In this document: piece by piece, positions 17,501 through 24,478 of the stretch | How the letters are laid out: each line of letters starts with the position of its first letter | Position numbering within the stretch: position 1 is the stretch's first letter | Assembly (NCBI GenBank): GCA_900757495.1 | Contig: CAAENX010000023.1 | Coordinates: forward strand, 145,750-209,749 | Direction of reading: 5' to 3' | DNA from: an uncultured Collinsella sp. | Lineage (GTDB): Bacteria > Actinomycetota > Coriobacteriia > Coriobacteriales > Coriobacteriaceae | Length of the DNA: 64,000 bases | Position numbers and translations under genes: made by a program | The notes under the pieces: generated by a model | What the model was told of the DNA's origin: nothing | Database searches by the model: none | What the model saw: the letters and a program-made list of their open reading frames with translations, nothing else

Positions 17501-20500
17501 AACTATGCACTTTCCCGTGTTGTCGACGGTAACGAGGATACGTACGCTTGGGTTAAGCACAACTCTGGCGGCGGCAACATCAAGAGCGGTGACACCATTA
17601 CCGTTACCTACTCCGCTCCCAAGACCGTGGGCCATGTGCGCTATGTCCAGGGCAACGACAATCTTTCTGCCGGTGCGCTCGAGTACACCGTCGATGGCGC
17701 CAACTGGGTCGAGTGCGGCGATATCACATCGAGCCGTGAGCAGGAATTTGATTTCGAGAACGTGCAGATTCGCGGCATTCGCGTGCGTGCGACCGAGGAC
17801 ACCGCCAAGTGGTGGCAGGTCTGCGAGATCGCCACTTCTAAGGGCAAGGAAGCCAGCACCGGCACCATCCGCTCCGACATCTCGGGCGTTGCCCTTAAGG
17901 CCACGGGCAAGGACGGCAGCGTCCAGCTTTCCGACGGCACCGTCTCGTTTGGGGCCGGCAACTACCTTGCGGTCGATCTGGGCGCAGTGCGCAACGACGT
18001 CGCCATCAACACCGACGGCATGACTCTTCCCAAGGGCGCCAAGGTCGTGTACTCGCAGAACGCTCTCGAGTGGATCGATTACGCGGGCGCCAAGAAGCCC
18101 GTCAAGGCTCGTTATGTTGGCATTCAGGCATCCGCCGCATGCGACGTGACGTTCACCAATTTCTCCGCGAGCTACAAGATGGTCAAGGCTCCGTCCTATG
18201 TGAAGGGCGACCTGGGCAACTTTGATGCTTCGAAGATCTTCGATGGCGATCTGTCCACGACCTTCAAGAACACGCAGGGTGCCACCGAGGGCAGCACGAT
18301 CGTGTTCGATCTTGGCCAGGAGCGCAAGATCAACTCCATCGCATACTACGTGCCCGAGACGACCTATGACTTCATCCGCAAGGGTGTTATCGAGGTCGCC
18401 GACAGCCCGGATGCTGCTGATGGTCAGTGGACCGAGGTTCTTAAGATCAACAGCGATGCTGCTACGATCGAGAACACGTTTAACAGCGATACCGCTAAGA
18501 ACGCAGCTTGGCTCACGCGCGACACCAAGAACCCGGGCAACATGTGCACGGCCAACCCCAAGACCGATGTCACCGCTACCAACGAAAACGATCCCAACGG
18601 TACCGAGAAGCTCAATGTGACCGGTCGCTACATGCGCATTCGCTTTACCGCGACCTACACACAGCGCTGGATCGAGATCGGTGAGATCCGTATCAACGGC
18701 GGCGAGTATGTAAGCACCTATGGCGATGCCGACTTCGATTCCTCGAGCACCGAGGTCGAGGGCAAGACGCCGGCTAACCTTGCCGATGGTGATACCAAGA
18801 CCGCCTGGCGTCCGCAGGACAACAAGGGCACCCTGGTGTATCACGTCTCCGAGCCCATTGCCGAGGGTGGCAAGGTGTTCTCGGGCGTGCGCATCGTCTC
18901 TGCCGGTACGCCCTCCAACGCAAAGGTGACTGCTACGGTTTATACCGATGCCGCCTATAGCAAGACGGAGGACATCGACCTGGGCACGTTGAGCCAGCCC
19001 GTAAGCGAGTTCTGCTTTGGCACGCTCGCCCGCGCTGCCGGTTCGACCTTCTCTGCCGTTAAGGACATCAAGGTCACGTGGGACGGCACGGTCCCCGAGA
19101 TCGCCGAGTTCTTCCTGATCGACGATGCCAACCCCGCCGATACCACGGCGCTGCAGGCTGCTGTCGATGAGCTCAAGGATAAGGACGTGAGCGGTTGGAC
19201 CAAGTCGACTGCCGATGCCTTTAAGAAGGCCCTCGCCAATGCGCAGGACACTCTTGCCAATACCAAGGCCACGCAGACGACGGTCGATTCTGTTACCGCT
19301 GCCCTGAGGTCTGCCGACGCCGCCGGTGTCGAGAAGTACGCGGGCAAGGAGCTTCCCAAGAAGGTCTCCAACGACGATGGCCAGTACACCGTCGCGAGCT
19401 ATCAGGCATATTCCGATGCATATGCCGAGGCCGAGCAGGCTTTCGCGCATCCTGAGGATCTTGCCAAGACCGAGGGCGAGGCGCTTCTTGCCGCGCTTGA
19501 GGCCAAGAAGACTGCCCTGGTCTTTGACCAGAGCGCTCAGCAGCGTGCCGAGGTCGCCCTTGCCGACGCCAAGCTGGTGTACGGCGAGGCCGACGCCGCC
19601 GCCGACAAGTACACGACCGACAGCGCTGCCGCCTATCGCGATGCCATGAGCGCGCTTGAGGACCTGATCGCCAATACCAAGGCGACCCCGAAGCAGCTCA
19701 AGGCAGCACAGGCTGCGCTCGAGGACGCCGAGGGCAAGCTGGTCGATGCCAGCGAGCTTATCGCTGCCCGTGCCGAGTTTAAGAAGACCAACGGCAAGCT
19801 GTATACCGATGAGTCTTATAACGCCTACAAGGCGGCTTTCGACGACTCTGCTGCTGCCCTTAAGAACGGTACTGCCGAGCAGGTTGCTGCTGCGGCCGCG
19901 AAGCTCAACGACGCTAAGGCCGGTCTTGCCCTGCGTGAGGCTGTCGACCTGAACAAGGTCATTGCCGAGGCCGAGAAGCTCAACGAGGCCGACTACACCG
20001 TGGCGAGCTGGGCACCCTTTGCTGCCGCTATCGAGGCTGCCAAGGCTCCGCACGATTCCGCCAACGACGCTGACCTGGCCCAGGCAATCAACGATGCCAA
20101 GGCCGCTCTGGTCAACGTCAAGGCGCTCAAGGCCGATATCGCTTCTGCCAAGAGCGCTCGTGCCGAGGACTACACCAAGGATTCAATGGCTCAGCTCAAC
20201 GCTGCTGTCGCCGATGCCGAGGAAGTTCTCAAGAACGGTTCCGTCGACGATGTTGCCGCCGCGCGCGCCAAGATCGCCGATGCTCTGAAGGCACTGGTCA
20301 ACGTGAGCGCCCTTAAGGACGCTATCGTCAAGGCCGAGAACATGGATACCTCCAACGGTACCGATGAGCAGAAGGCCCAGCTTGCCGATGCCATCGCCGC
20401 CGCTAAGGGGCTGCTTGAGCGCGGCTCTGCCGATGAGGTCTCCGCCGCACTCGAGTCTTTGAATGCCGCAATGGCCAGCTTTGGCGGCTCGGGCACCGAT

Positions 20501-20707
20501 AAGCCCGGGCAGCCCGAGAAGCCCGGTACGACTGGCGGCAGCCAGCAGGGTGGTTCCGACCACAACAAGAAGCCTGGTAGGCCTTCGAAGGGTTCGGGCC
20601 TGCCGGGTACTGGCGATGCATCGATTCTTGCAGCCGCACTTGCTGGTGGCTCCGGTGTCACCGCACTGGCGGCGGCCCGCGTGATCGACCGCAAGCGTCG
20701 TCGCTAA
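14585..20707 (+). CDS. LPxTG-anchored GH84 beta-N-acetylglucosaminidase (NagJ/hyaluronidase-like)
   Basis: Secreted 2040-aa glycosidase removing beta-linked GlcNAc, for example O-GlcNAc or mucin termini. ATG 14585 follows AAAGGG and starts a clear signal peptide (MKKRMTAKLL to about AYADD). A GH84 N-terminal domain (about 36-180) is followed by the catalytic barrel opening with RGFIEGYYGNPWS, the family hallmark, with the catalytic pair Asp312-Asp313 in ILADDAGNQG. A helical domain (about 500-650) leads into five or six F5/8-type C/CBM32-like modules (about 659-1515). Seven FIVAR-like three-helix repeats follow (about 1519-1962), then a Gly/Pro/Lys linker, LPGTGD (2006), a membrane helix and DRKRRR. 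The architecture resembles clostridial NagH/NagJ toxins-turned-glycosidases. Third and last gene of the surface glycosidase cluster. Confidence 0.93.
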   Translation: MKKRMTAKLLAVTAVMLACLGGLAPFSAYADDTAAEYKLYPTPHSMVYGNGAQTLRNKASVLTESGIDADTISRLDEALALKGIKAKSVDAIPSKSTVTTVLVGVKGSGGAVDTYVDQLVQEGKLSYTDGLFDHNDSYVLASLPSDGNEPDRVIVLGKTTDAAYYGLTTLYQILQQTSDAKLRTFTMSDYADVVTRGFIEGYYGNPWSTEDRVNLMQWGGYYKLNAYVYAPKDDPKHNAKWRDLYTEEELTEKIEPLAEAGNTSKCRFVFALHPFMHNPITNSNYDESVAVLKEKFTQVMDHGVRQISILADDAGNQGSALYTRLCNDMTDWLHEKQTEKNADGSLKYPGLKDTLIFCPVNYMGWGESWYANLPKSVQVINTGGRVWGKVDNNFTSSFTNNSGVAPFMWINWPCTDNSKDTLSMGGYENALGTDVQPGKVQGVVLNPMQQSEPSKAAIFMNADFSWNLWKSQEHADQAWEDSFSYVDHNSPIATKGSNALRELSRHMKRYTGGGVVFESRESANIKTELQAFQGKVTSGTATAEDCDQMIELFRGLQKSAKTYRSNAGNKAMLDQIVYWIDAWDDVTRAAIAELQALKADLSGDSSQMLSKYSEGSEALAASHKHGFHYVDHTEYASVGKAYIMPMLNALNNYLGQRATLAADPNADTTQFVTSRTDTPEGKVENVFDGKANTGVIYKTPNKLTAGTYFGMIKNKPFDLTNVTFIQGNGADYMQHAKLQTYDGKNWNDVEGQGDLTGTTVTVTGLDVKGVYGVRLIATQDNSRDAWPTIYEIQVNKEEQTPEGQPVAGAVTIDGQVLAAQSLSNINDGNVSTYAHLQYKKANADDPEYDIRDTTQPNATVTLTFTKTSVVDTFTFVQAARNGNEPTSGDGINAGVLEYQNEAGTWIKAGDIDGTATQTITLPSAVKAKAIRVKNTAATKSWWKVFELSATKGASTEPEPTATVTSTGLDVYQNYALSRVVDGNEDTYAWVKHNSGGGNIKSGDTITVTYSAPKTVGHVRYVQGNDNLSAGALEYTVDGANWVECGDITSSREQEFDFENVQIRGIRVRATEDTAKWWQVCEIATSKGKEASTGTIRSDISGVALKATGKDGSVQLSDGTVSFGAGNYLAVDLGAVRNDVAINTDGMTLPKGAKVVYSQNALEWIDYAGAKKPVKARYVGIQASAACDVTFTNFSASYKMVKAPSYVKGDLGNFDASKIFDGDLSTTFKNTQGATEGSTIVFDLGQERKINSIAYYVPETTYDFIRKGVIEVADSPDAADGQWTEVLKINSDAATIENTFNSDTAKNAAWLTRDTKNPGNMCTANPKTDVTATNENDPNGTEKLNVTGRYMRIRFTATYTQRWIEIGEIRINGGEYVSTYGDADFDSSSTEVEGKTPANLADGDTKTAWRPQDNKGTLVYHVSEPIAEGGKVFSGVRIVSAGTPSNAKVTATVYTDAAYSKTEDIDLGTLSQPVSEFCFGTLARAAGSTFSAVKDIKVTWDGTVPEIAEFFLIDDANPADTTALQAAVDELKDKDVSGWTKSTADAFKKALANAQDTLANTKATQTTVDSVTAALRSADAAGVEKYAGKELPKKVSNDDGQYTVASYQAYSDAYAEAEQAFAHPEDLAKTEGEALLAALEAKKTALVFDQSAQQRAEVALADAKLVYGEADAAADKYTTDSAAAYRDAMSALEDLIANTKATPKQLKAAQAALEDAEGKLVDASELIAARAEFKKTNGKLYTDESYNAYKAAFDDSAAALKNGTAEQVAAAAAKLNDAKAGLALREAVDLNKVIAEAEKLNEADYTVASWAPFAAAIEAAKAPHDSANDADLAQAINDAKAALVNVKALKADIASAKSARAEDYTKDSMAQLNAAVADAEEVLKNGSVDDVAAARAKIADALKALVNVSALKDAIVKAENMDTSNGTDEQKAQLADAIAAAKGLLERGSADEVSAALESLNAAMASFGGSGTDKPGQPEKPGTTGGSQQGGSDHNKKPGRPSKGSGLPGTGDASILAAALAGGSGVTALAAARVIDRKRRR

Positions 20708-20754
20708 CGACTCGCATCATACCGAGCAAAAAGGCGTCCCTCCGGGGTGAACTG

Positions 20755-20792
20755 CCTCCCATTTCTTGGACACGAGAAATGGGAGGCTTTTT
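20755..20792 (+). terminator. Terminator-like hairpin inside the IS left end
   Basis: CCTCCCATTTCT (20755-20766) pairs perfectly with AGAAATGGGAGG (20775-20786), followed by CTTTTTAT. It would block outside transcription from entering the transposase. The right arm contains GGGAGG, so the hairpin could also hide a ribosome site. Confidence 0.75.
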
Positions 20793-20810
20793 ATACGTGT
20801 CGACTTGAGA

Positions 20811-21221
20811 GTGAAACACGACATCGAGGCCAGGAAGGCGGCGATCGGGCTCTTCGAGCGAGGGCACGGCTTCGAGTCGGCGGCGAAGGCGCTGTCGGTC
20901 CCGCGCGACACCGTGAGACAATGGCTCTACGTATACCGGTCGTTCGGAAGCGAGGTGCTGCTATCCATGGACGGCAAGCAGACCAGGTACATATACGAGC
21001 AGAAGGTCGCCGCCGCCTCGGCCGTGGTCGACGGCGGCATGAGCGGGCGGGACGCCATGGAGGCGCTCAGGCCCAAGCCCAGGGGCAGGCCGAAGGGGTC
21101 CGGCCCCAGGCCGCGCGAGCGCACCCGCGAGCAGGAGCTCGAGGAGCGCTGCCGAAGGCTCGAGACCGAGGTGGCCTACCTAAAAAAATTGCGTGCCCTG
21201 GTCGAGAGGGACGGGCTCTGA
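20811..21221 (+). CDS. IS3-family transposase OrfA (helix-turn-helix)
   Basis: DNA-binding subunit of the IS (about 136 aa). The residues ARKAAIGLFERGHGFESAAK followed by ALSVPRDTVRQWLYVYR form a helix-turn-helix typical of IS3 OrfA. A charged heptad-like stretch near the C-terminus (ERTREQELEERCRRLETEVA) looks like the leucine-zipper segment. The start is uncertain: no ATG is present, GTG 20811 is my choice, and TTG 20805 is possible. Near the end, the run CTAAAAAAATTG (A7 at 21182-21188) is a classic -1 slip site that moves ribosomes into the OrfB frame to give the OrfAB transposase. Confidence 0.85.
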   Translation: MKHDIEARKAAIGLFERGHGFESAAKALSVPRDTVRQWLYVYRSFGSEVLLSMDGKQTRYIYEQKVAAASAVVDGGMSGRDAMEALRPKPRGRPKGSGPRPRERTREQELEERCRRLETEVAYLKKLRALVERDGL

Positions 21222-21226
21222 CCAGG

Positions 21227-22093
21227 GTGAAGGTCGAGGCCGTTAGCGCCCTGCGCTCGGAGGGGCGCAAGCTGGGGAGCCTGCTGGAATGCGCCGGCCT
21301 GGCCCGGTTCAGCTACTACTACGCGCTGTCGCACCCGGCCAGGCCGACGCGCCCGGAGCTGCGGGGCGCGGTGGCGGAGATCTTCTCGCGCACGGCCAAC
21401 GGGTGCGGCCACCGCCAGGTCGCCATGTGCCCGCGCACCGAGCTGGGCGCGCGCATAGCCGACAAGACCGTGCTCAAGATGATGCGGGAGACGGGGGTCC
21501 GCTGCGGCATCCGCCGCGAGACCGACTACCATAGGTACAACTCGTACAGGGGCGTCGTGGGCGAGACGTTCGAGAACGTCATCGGGCGCGACTTCGCCGC
21601 CGACGGGCCGTGGCAGAAGATGGGCACCGACGTCACCGAGTTCAAGCAGCCCTGGGGCAAGGCCTACTTCGCGCCGGTGTACGACTTCGGCAGCAAGGAG
21701 ATAGCCGCGTGGTCGACGTCGACCAGCCCGGGCATGGCGCAGCAGGCCGAGCTGCTCGACCGGCTGCCGGCGAAGATACCCGAGGGCGCGAAACCGGTGC
21801 TTCACAGCGACATGGGCTGGCAGTACCAGCACGCCGCATGGTGCGGGAGGCTGAGGGACGCCGGGATCGTCCAGAGCATGTCCAGAAAGGGCAACTGCAT
21901 CGACAACGGCGCCACCGAGCAGGTCTTCGGCCACATGAAGGACGAGTTCTTCCGGGGAAGGACATGGCCCGACTTCGAGTCCTTCAAGGCGGACCTGGAC
22001 GCGTGCGTCGCCCATTGGAACACGAGGCGGAGGCAGGTTAAACTGAAGGGACTGACCCCGGAGGAGTTCCGGAGCCAGCCTCTTGCGGCGTAG
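21227..22093 (+). CDS. IS3-family transposase OrfB (DDE integrase core)
   Basis: Catalytic part of the transposase, about 288 aa, starting at GTG 21227 if translated alone. More probably it is made as a fusion with OrfA by -1 frameshifting at the A7 run at 21182-21188, since the frame is open well upstream. The DDE triad is visible: Asp in GTDVTEF, Asp in LHSDMGWQYQ and Glu in NGATEQVFGHMKDEFF. The C-terminal FKADLDACVAHWNTRRRQ and LKGLTPEEFR are typical of IS3-family (IS150-like) enzymes. All motifs look intact, so the element may be active. Confidence 0.9.
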   Translation: MKVEAVSALRSEGRKLGSLLECAGLARFSYYYALSHPARPTRPELRGAVAEIFSRTANGCGHRQVAMCPRTELGARIADKTVLKMMRETGVRCGIRRETDYHRYNSYRGVVGETFENVIGRDFAADGPWQKMGTDVTEFKQPWGKAYFAPVYDFGSKEIAAWSTSTSPGMAQQAELLDRLPAKIPEGAKPVLHSDMGWQYQHAAWCGRLRDAGIVQSMSRKGNCIDNGATEQVFGHMKDEFFRGRTWPDFESFKADLDACVAHWNTRRRQVKLKGLTPEEFRSQPLAA

Positions 22094-22131
22094 TTCTTAT
22101 TTAAGCCGTCCAAGTTTTGGGGTGCAGTTCA

Positions 22132-22280
22132 TTTGTGGGGGCCGCCGTCGGATTCGGACCGTCGACACCCGCGTCACCAATTTCCCCGCGGGGGGGGGAG
22201 TTTTCGAATCCGCCCGGGGGCACCAGAGGAATATCGAGCCCGGTACCACCACGGTGCCGGGCTCTTCTGGTCTAAAGGCA
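22132..22280. repeat. Second tRNA-Arg-derived repeat locus (far side of the glycosidase island)
   Basis: Bases 22132-22180 equal 3430-3478. Next comes the same CACCAATTTCCCCGC and G9 run as at 3340-3363. TTCGAATCCGCCCGGGGG and CACCAGAG follow (22203-22228), an exact 26-base copy of the end of the tRNA-Arg gene. The tRNA terminator hairpin (22236-22264) completes it. The locus therefore carries the tRNA 3' end and terminator without the tRNA 5' half. Confidence 0.75.
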
Positions 22281-22313
22281 TGCCGTAGTTTTCGATGATT
22301 CAGCTAAAGCGAA

Positions 22314-22344
22314 GCGCCCGTTTGCCGGGGGAGCAAACGGGCGC
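22314..22344 (-). terminator. Hairpin downstream of the PASTA kinase gene
   Basis: GCGCCCGTTTGC (22314-22325) pairs perfectly with GCAAACGGGCGC (22333-22344). It lies about 50 bases past the stop of the minus-strand kinase operon. A T-rich run (ATGTTTTT) lies on the plus-strand side, so it could serve either direction. Confidence 0.55.
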
Positions 22345-22396
22345 CATTGAGCGAATGTTTTTGCGTCATCAGCCGCTGTGGGCAACGTCTTGATGA

Positions 22397-24346
22397 CTAG
22401 TTGGTCGTGCCGGAATCGTCGCCTGAATCAGTACCAGAGCCAGAAATCGAAACCGTCAGCGTGATCGTGCTGTCGGTAGACTGCTTGCCGGTGGGGGAGA
22501 CGCCCGTAACGGTGGCGTTTTCGTTGCCGCTCACGGGGTTGCCGCTCTGATCGCAGAATGCGATGTTGTAGAACCCGGCGTTGTTGAGCGCGGTGACTGC
22601 GGCGGAGATGCTCTTGCCGTACAGGTTGCCCGGAACGCTGGCCTTGCCGGACTTCTTGGCGATGACGACAGTGATCGTGGCGCCGGGCTTCTGCTTGCCG
22701 CTGGGGTTCCAGCTAATGACGGTGCCCTCGGTGACAGAATCGTTCTCCTGGTAGCTCACGTTGACGCCAAAACCGGCCACGTCGAGGGCGTTGCGTGCCT
22801 GGGCCTCGGTCATGTCGGTCAGATCGGGGACGGAGGTGGTGTCGGGACCGCTGGAGACCTTATACGAGATGGTCGTGCCCTTCTCGACTTCCTTGCCGGC
22901 TTCAGTGCCCTGCTCAAAGACCTGACCTTCTTCGGCCTCGTTGGCCTCCTCGGTTGCGTTGCCCTTGAGCCCTACGCTTGCCAGTGCGGCCTCGGCCTGG
23001 TCCTTGGTCAGGCCGAGGAGCTGCGGAACCTCAACCTTTTCGGAGGGCTTAGGGCCCTTGGAGATTACCAGGTTCACCCTCGTGCCCTTGGCCTTCTTGG
23101 TGTTACCGTTGGGGGTTTGCTCGGCGACCTTTCCCTCGTCGACATCGTCGTTGTAGCTCTGGTCGACGGTGCCTACCTCAAGGCCGGCTTCCTTGATCAG
23201 CTCAATAGCGGTTTCCTGGTCCTTGCCCAGCACGTCGGGCACCGTGACCTGTTCGCCGCTGAACATGCCCGTGGCAAAGGCCACTACAACGCCAATCACG
23301 GCGACGGCGGCAATCACGGCGGCGATGATCTTGTTCTTGTTGGACTTGGGTTTCTCGACCTCGTAGGAGCCCGTGGAGCCCGAGGCAGCGCTACGGGCGG
23401 TGTTCTGACCGCTCACGCCCGAGACGGGACGAACCATAGCGCGCGTTGAGTCGGAAAGCTCGCGGGTCTTGGTGGCACCCAGGTCGCCGGCGGCACCGAT
23501 GATGCGCGTGGGCTCCGAGACATTGACGGCACGGCCGGACAGATAGCTGTTAAGCACCTGGCGCAGCTCGTCGGCTGTCTGGAAGCGGTTTGCCGGGTCC
23601 TTCTCCATGCACTTGAGGATGATGCGCTCAAGGTCGGCATCGACGCCGGAGTTGATCTGGCTCGGCGGGATGGGGAGCTCGTTGACCTGCTTGAGCGCGA
23701 CCGAGATGGCGTCGTCGCCGTCAAAGGGCACGCGGCCGGTGGCGCACTCGTACATGACGACACCCAGCGAGTAGATATCCGAGGTGGGGCCGAGGTCCTG
23801 GCCGCGGGTCTGCTCGGGGCTTACATAGTGGGCGGTACCCAGAACGTTGTTATCCTGCGTGAGGTGGCTGTTCTTGGCGCGTGCGATGCCAAAATCCATT
23901 ACCTTGATGTTGCCGTCGGGCAGCACCATGATGTTTTGCGGCTTAATGTCGCGGTGGATGATCTCGTGCTTGTGTGCGACCGAAAGTGCGGAGCTGATCT
24001 GCGAGCCGATCTGCGCGACCTTCTTGGGATCGAGGGCGCCGTGGCTCTTGATGCCGCTCTTAAGGTCGGTACCGCGCAGGTACTCCATGACGATGTAATA
24101 GGTGTCGCCGTCCTTGCCCCAGTCGTAGACGCCCACGATATAGGGGGAGGACAGGCCGGCAGCTGCCTGAGCCTCCTGTTTAAAGCGGGCGGCGAAGGTG
24201 GCGTCGCCGGCATACTGCGGCAGCATGATCTTGACGGCAACCGTGCGGTCGAGGACCTGATCCTGTGCACGGAAGACGGTCGCCATACCGCCCGTTCCCA
24301 CCTTATCCTTGAGGAGGTATCTTCCCCCGAGGACCCTCTGTTCCAT
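22397..24346 (-). CDS. pknB: PASTA-domain Ser/Thr protein kinase (PknB/StkP type)
   Basis: Membrane receptor kinase (649 aa) that senses peptidoglycan fragments or lipid II through outside PASTA domains and phosphorylates growth and division proteins. ATG 24346 is preferred to ATG 24361 because AGGAG lies just upstream. Kinase domain at residues 1-270 with Lys39 (VAVKI), HRDIKPQN (131-138) and DFG (151-153), so it is active-looking. A juxtamembrane linker precedes a single helix (about 345-368). Four PASTA repeats follow (openings VTVPDVLG, VEVPQLLG, TSVPDLTD and ASVPGNLYG). Last gene of the fhaA-fhaB-pstP-ftsW/pbp-pknB order known from Actinobacteria. Confidence 0.95.
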   Translation of the reverse strand: MEQRVLGGRYLLKDKVGTGGMATVFRAQDQVLDRTVAVKIMLPQYAGDATFAARFKQEAQAAAGLSSPYIVGVYDWGKDGDTYYIVMEYLRGTDLKSGIKSHGALDPKKVAQIGSQISSALSVAHKHEIIHRDIKPQNIMVLPDGNIKVMDFGIARAKNSHLTQDNNVLGTAHYVSPEQTRGQDLGPTSDIYSLGVVMYECATGRVPFDGDDAISVALKQVNELPIPPSQINSGVDADLERIILKCMEKDPANRFQTADELRQVLNSYLSGRAVNVSEPTRIIGAAGDLGATKTRELSDSTRAMVRPVSGVSGQNTARSAASGSTGSYEVEKPKSNKNKIIAAVIAAVAVIGVVVAFATGMFSGEQVTVPDVLGKDQETAIELIKEAGLEVGTVDQSYNDDVDEGKVAEQTPNGNTKKAKGTRVNLVISKGPKPSEKVEVPQLLGLTKDQAEAALASVGLKGNATEEANEAEEGQVFEQGTEAGKEVEKGTTISYKVSSGPDTTSVPDLTDMTEAQARNALDVAGFGVNVSYQENDSVTEGTVISWNPSGKQKPGATITVVIAKKSGKASVPGNLYGKSISAAVTALNNAGFYNIAFCDQSGNPVSGNENATVTGVSPTGKQSTDSTITLTVSISGSGTDSGDDSGTTN

Positions 24347-24478
24347 TCCTGCTCCTAACATAACTATTCGCTCAACGATGTGTGTAGTACCAGATGTGTG
24401 GCCGCTGGGGCCGTGTGGCGCGTTGCCGCTAGCTCATCGGCCGCGGCGCGCCATAAGTATCCGCTTTGATCATGGGCA

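Larger units (their letters stand above)
20748..22131 (+). mobile_element. IS3-family insertion sequence
   Basis: A 1384-bp element with two frames (OrfA and OrfB) joined by an A7 slip site and ends that form imperfect inverted repeats of about 24 bp. The left end is TGAACTGCCTCCCATTT and onward; the right end reversed is TGAACTGCACCCCAAAA and onward; both share CTTGGAC further in. No matching target duplication is visible: the left flank is CCGGGG and the right flank TTTGTG. The right end abuts the tRNA-derived repeat at 22132, so the element may have taken part in a rearrangement there. Confidence 0.88.

Noticed and set aside
16562..20053. 1163-aa minus-strand frame opposite the GH84 gene
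   Set aside because: Antisense shadow caused by codon bias.
19138..20470. Repetitive sequence that might be mistaken for a DNA repeat array
   Set aside because: It is the coding region of seven diverged FIVAR-like protein repeats; no CRISPR-like spacer pattern exists here or elsewhere in the window.
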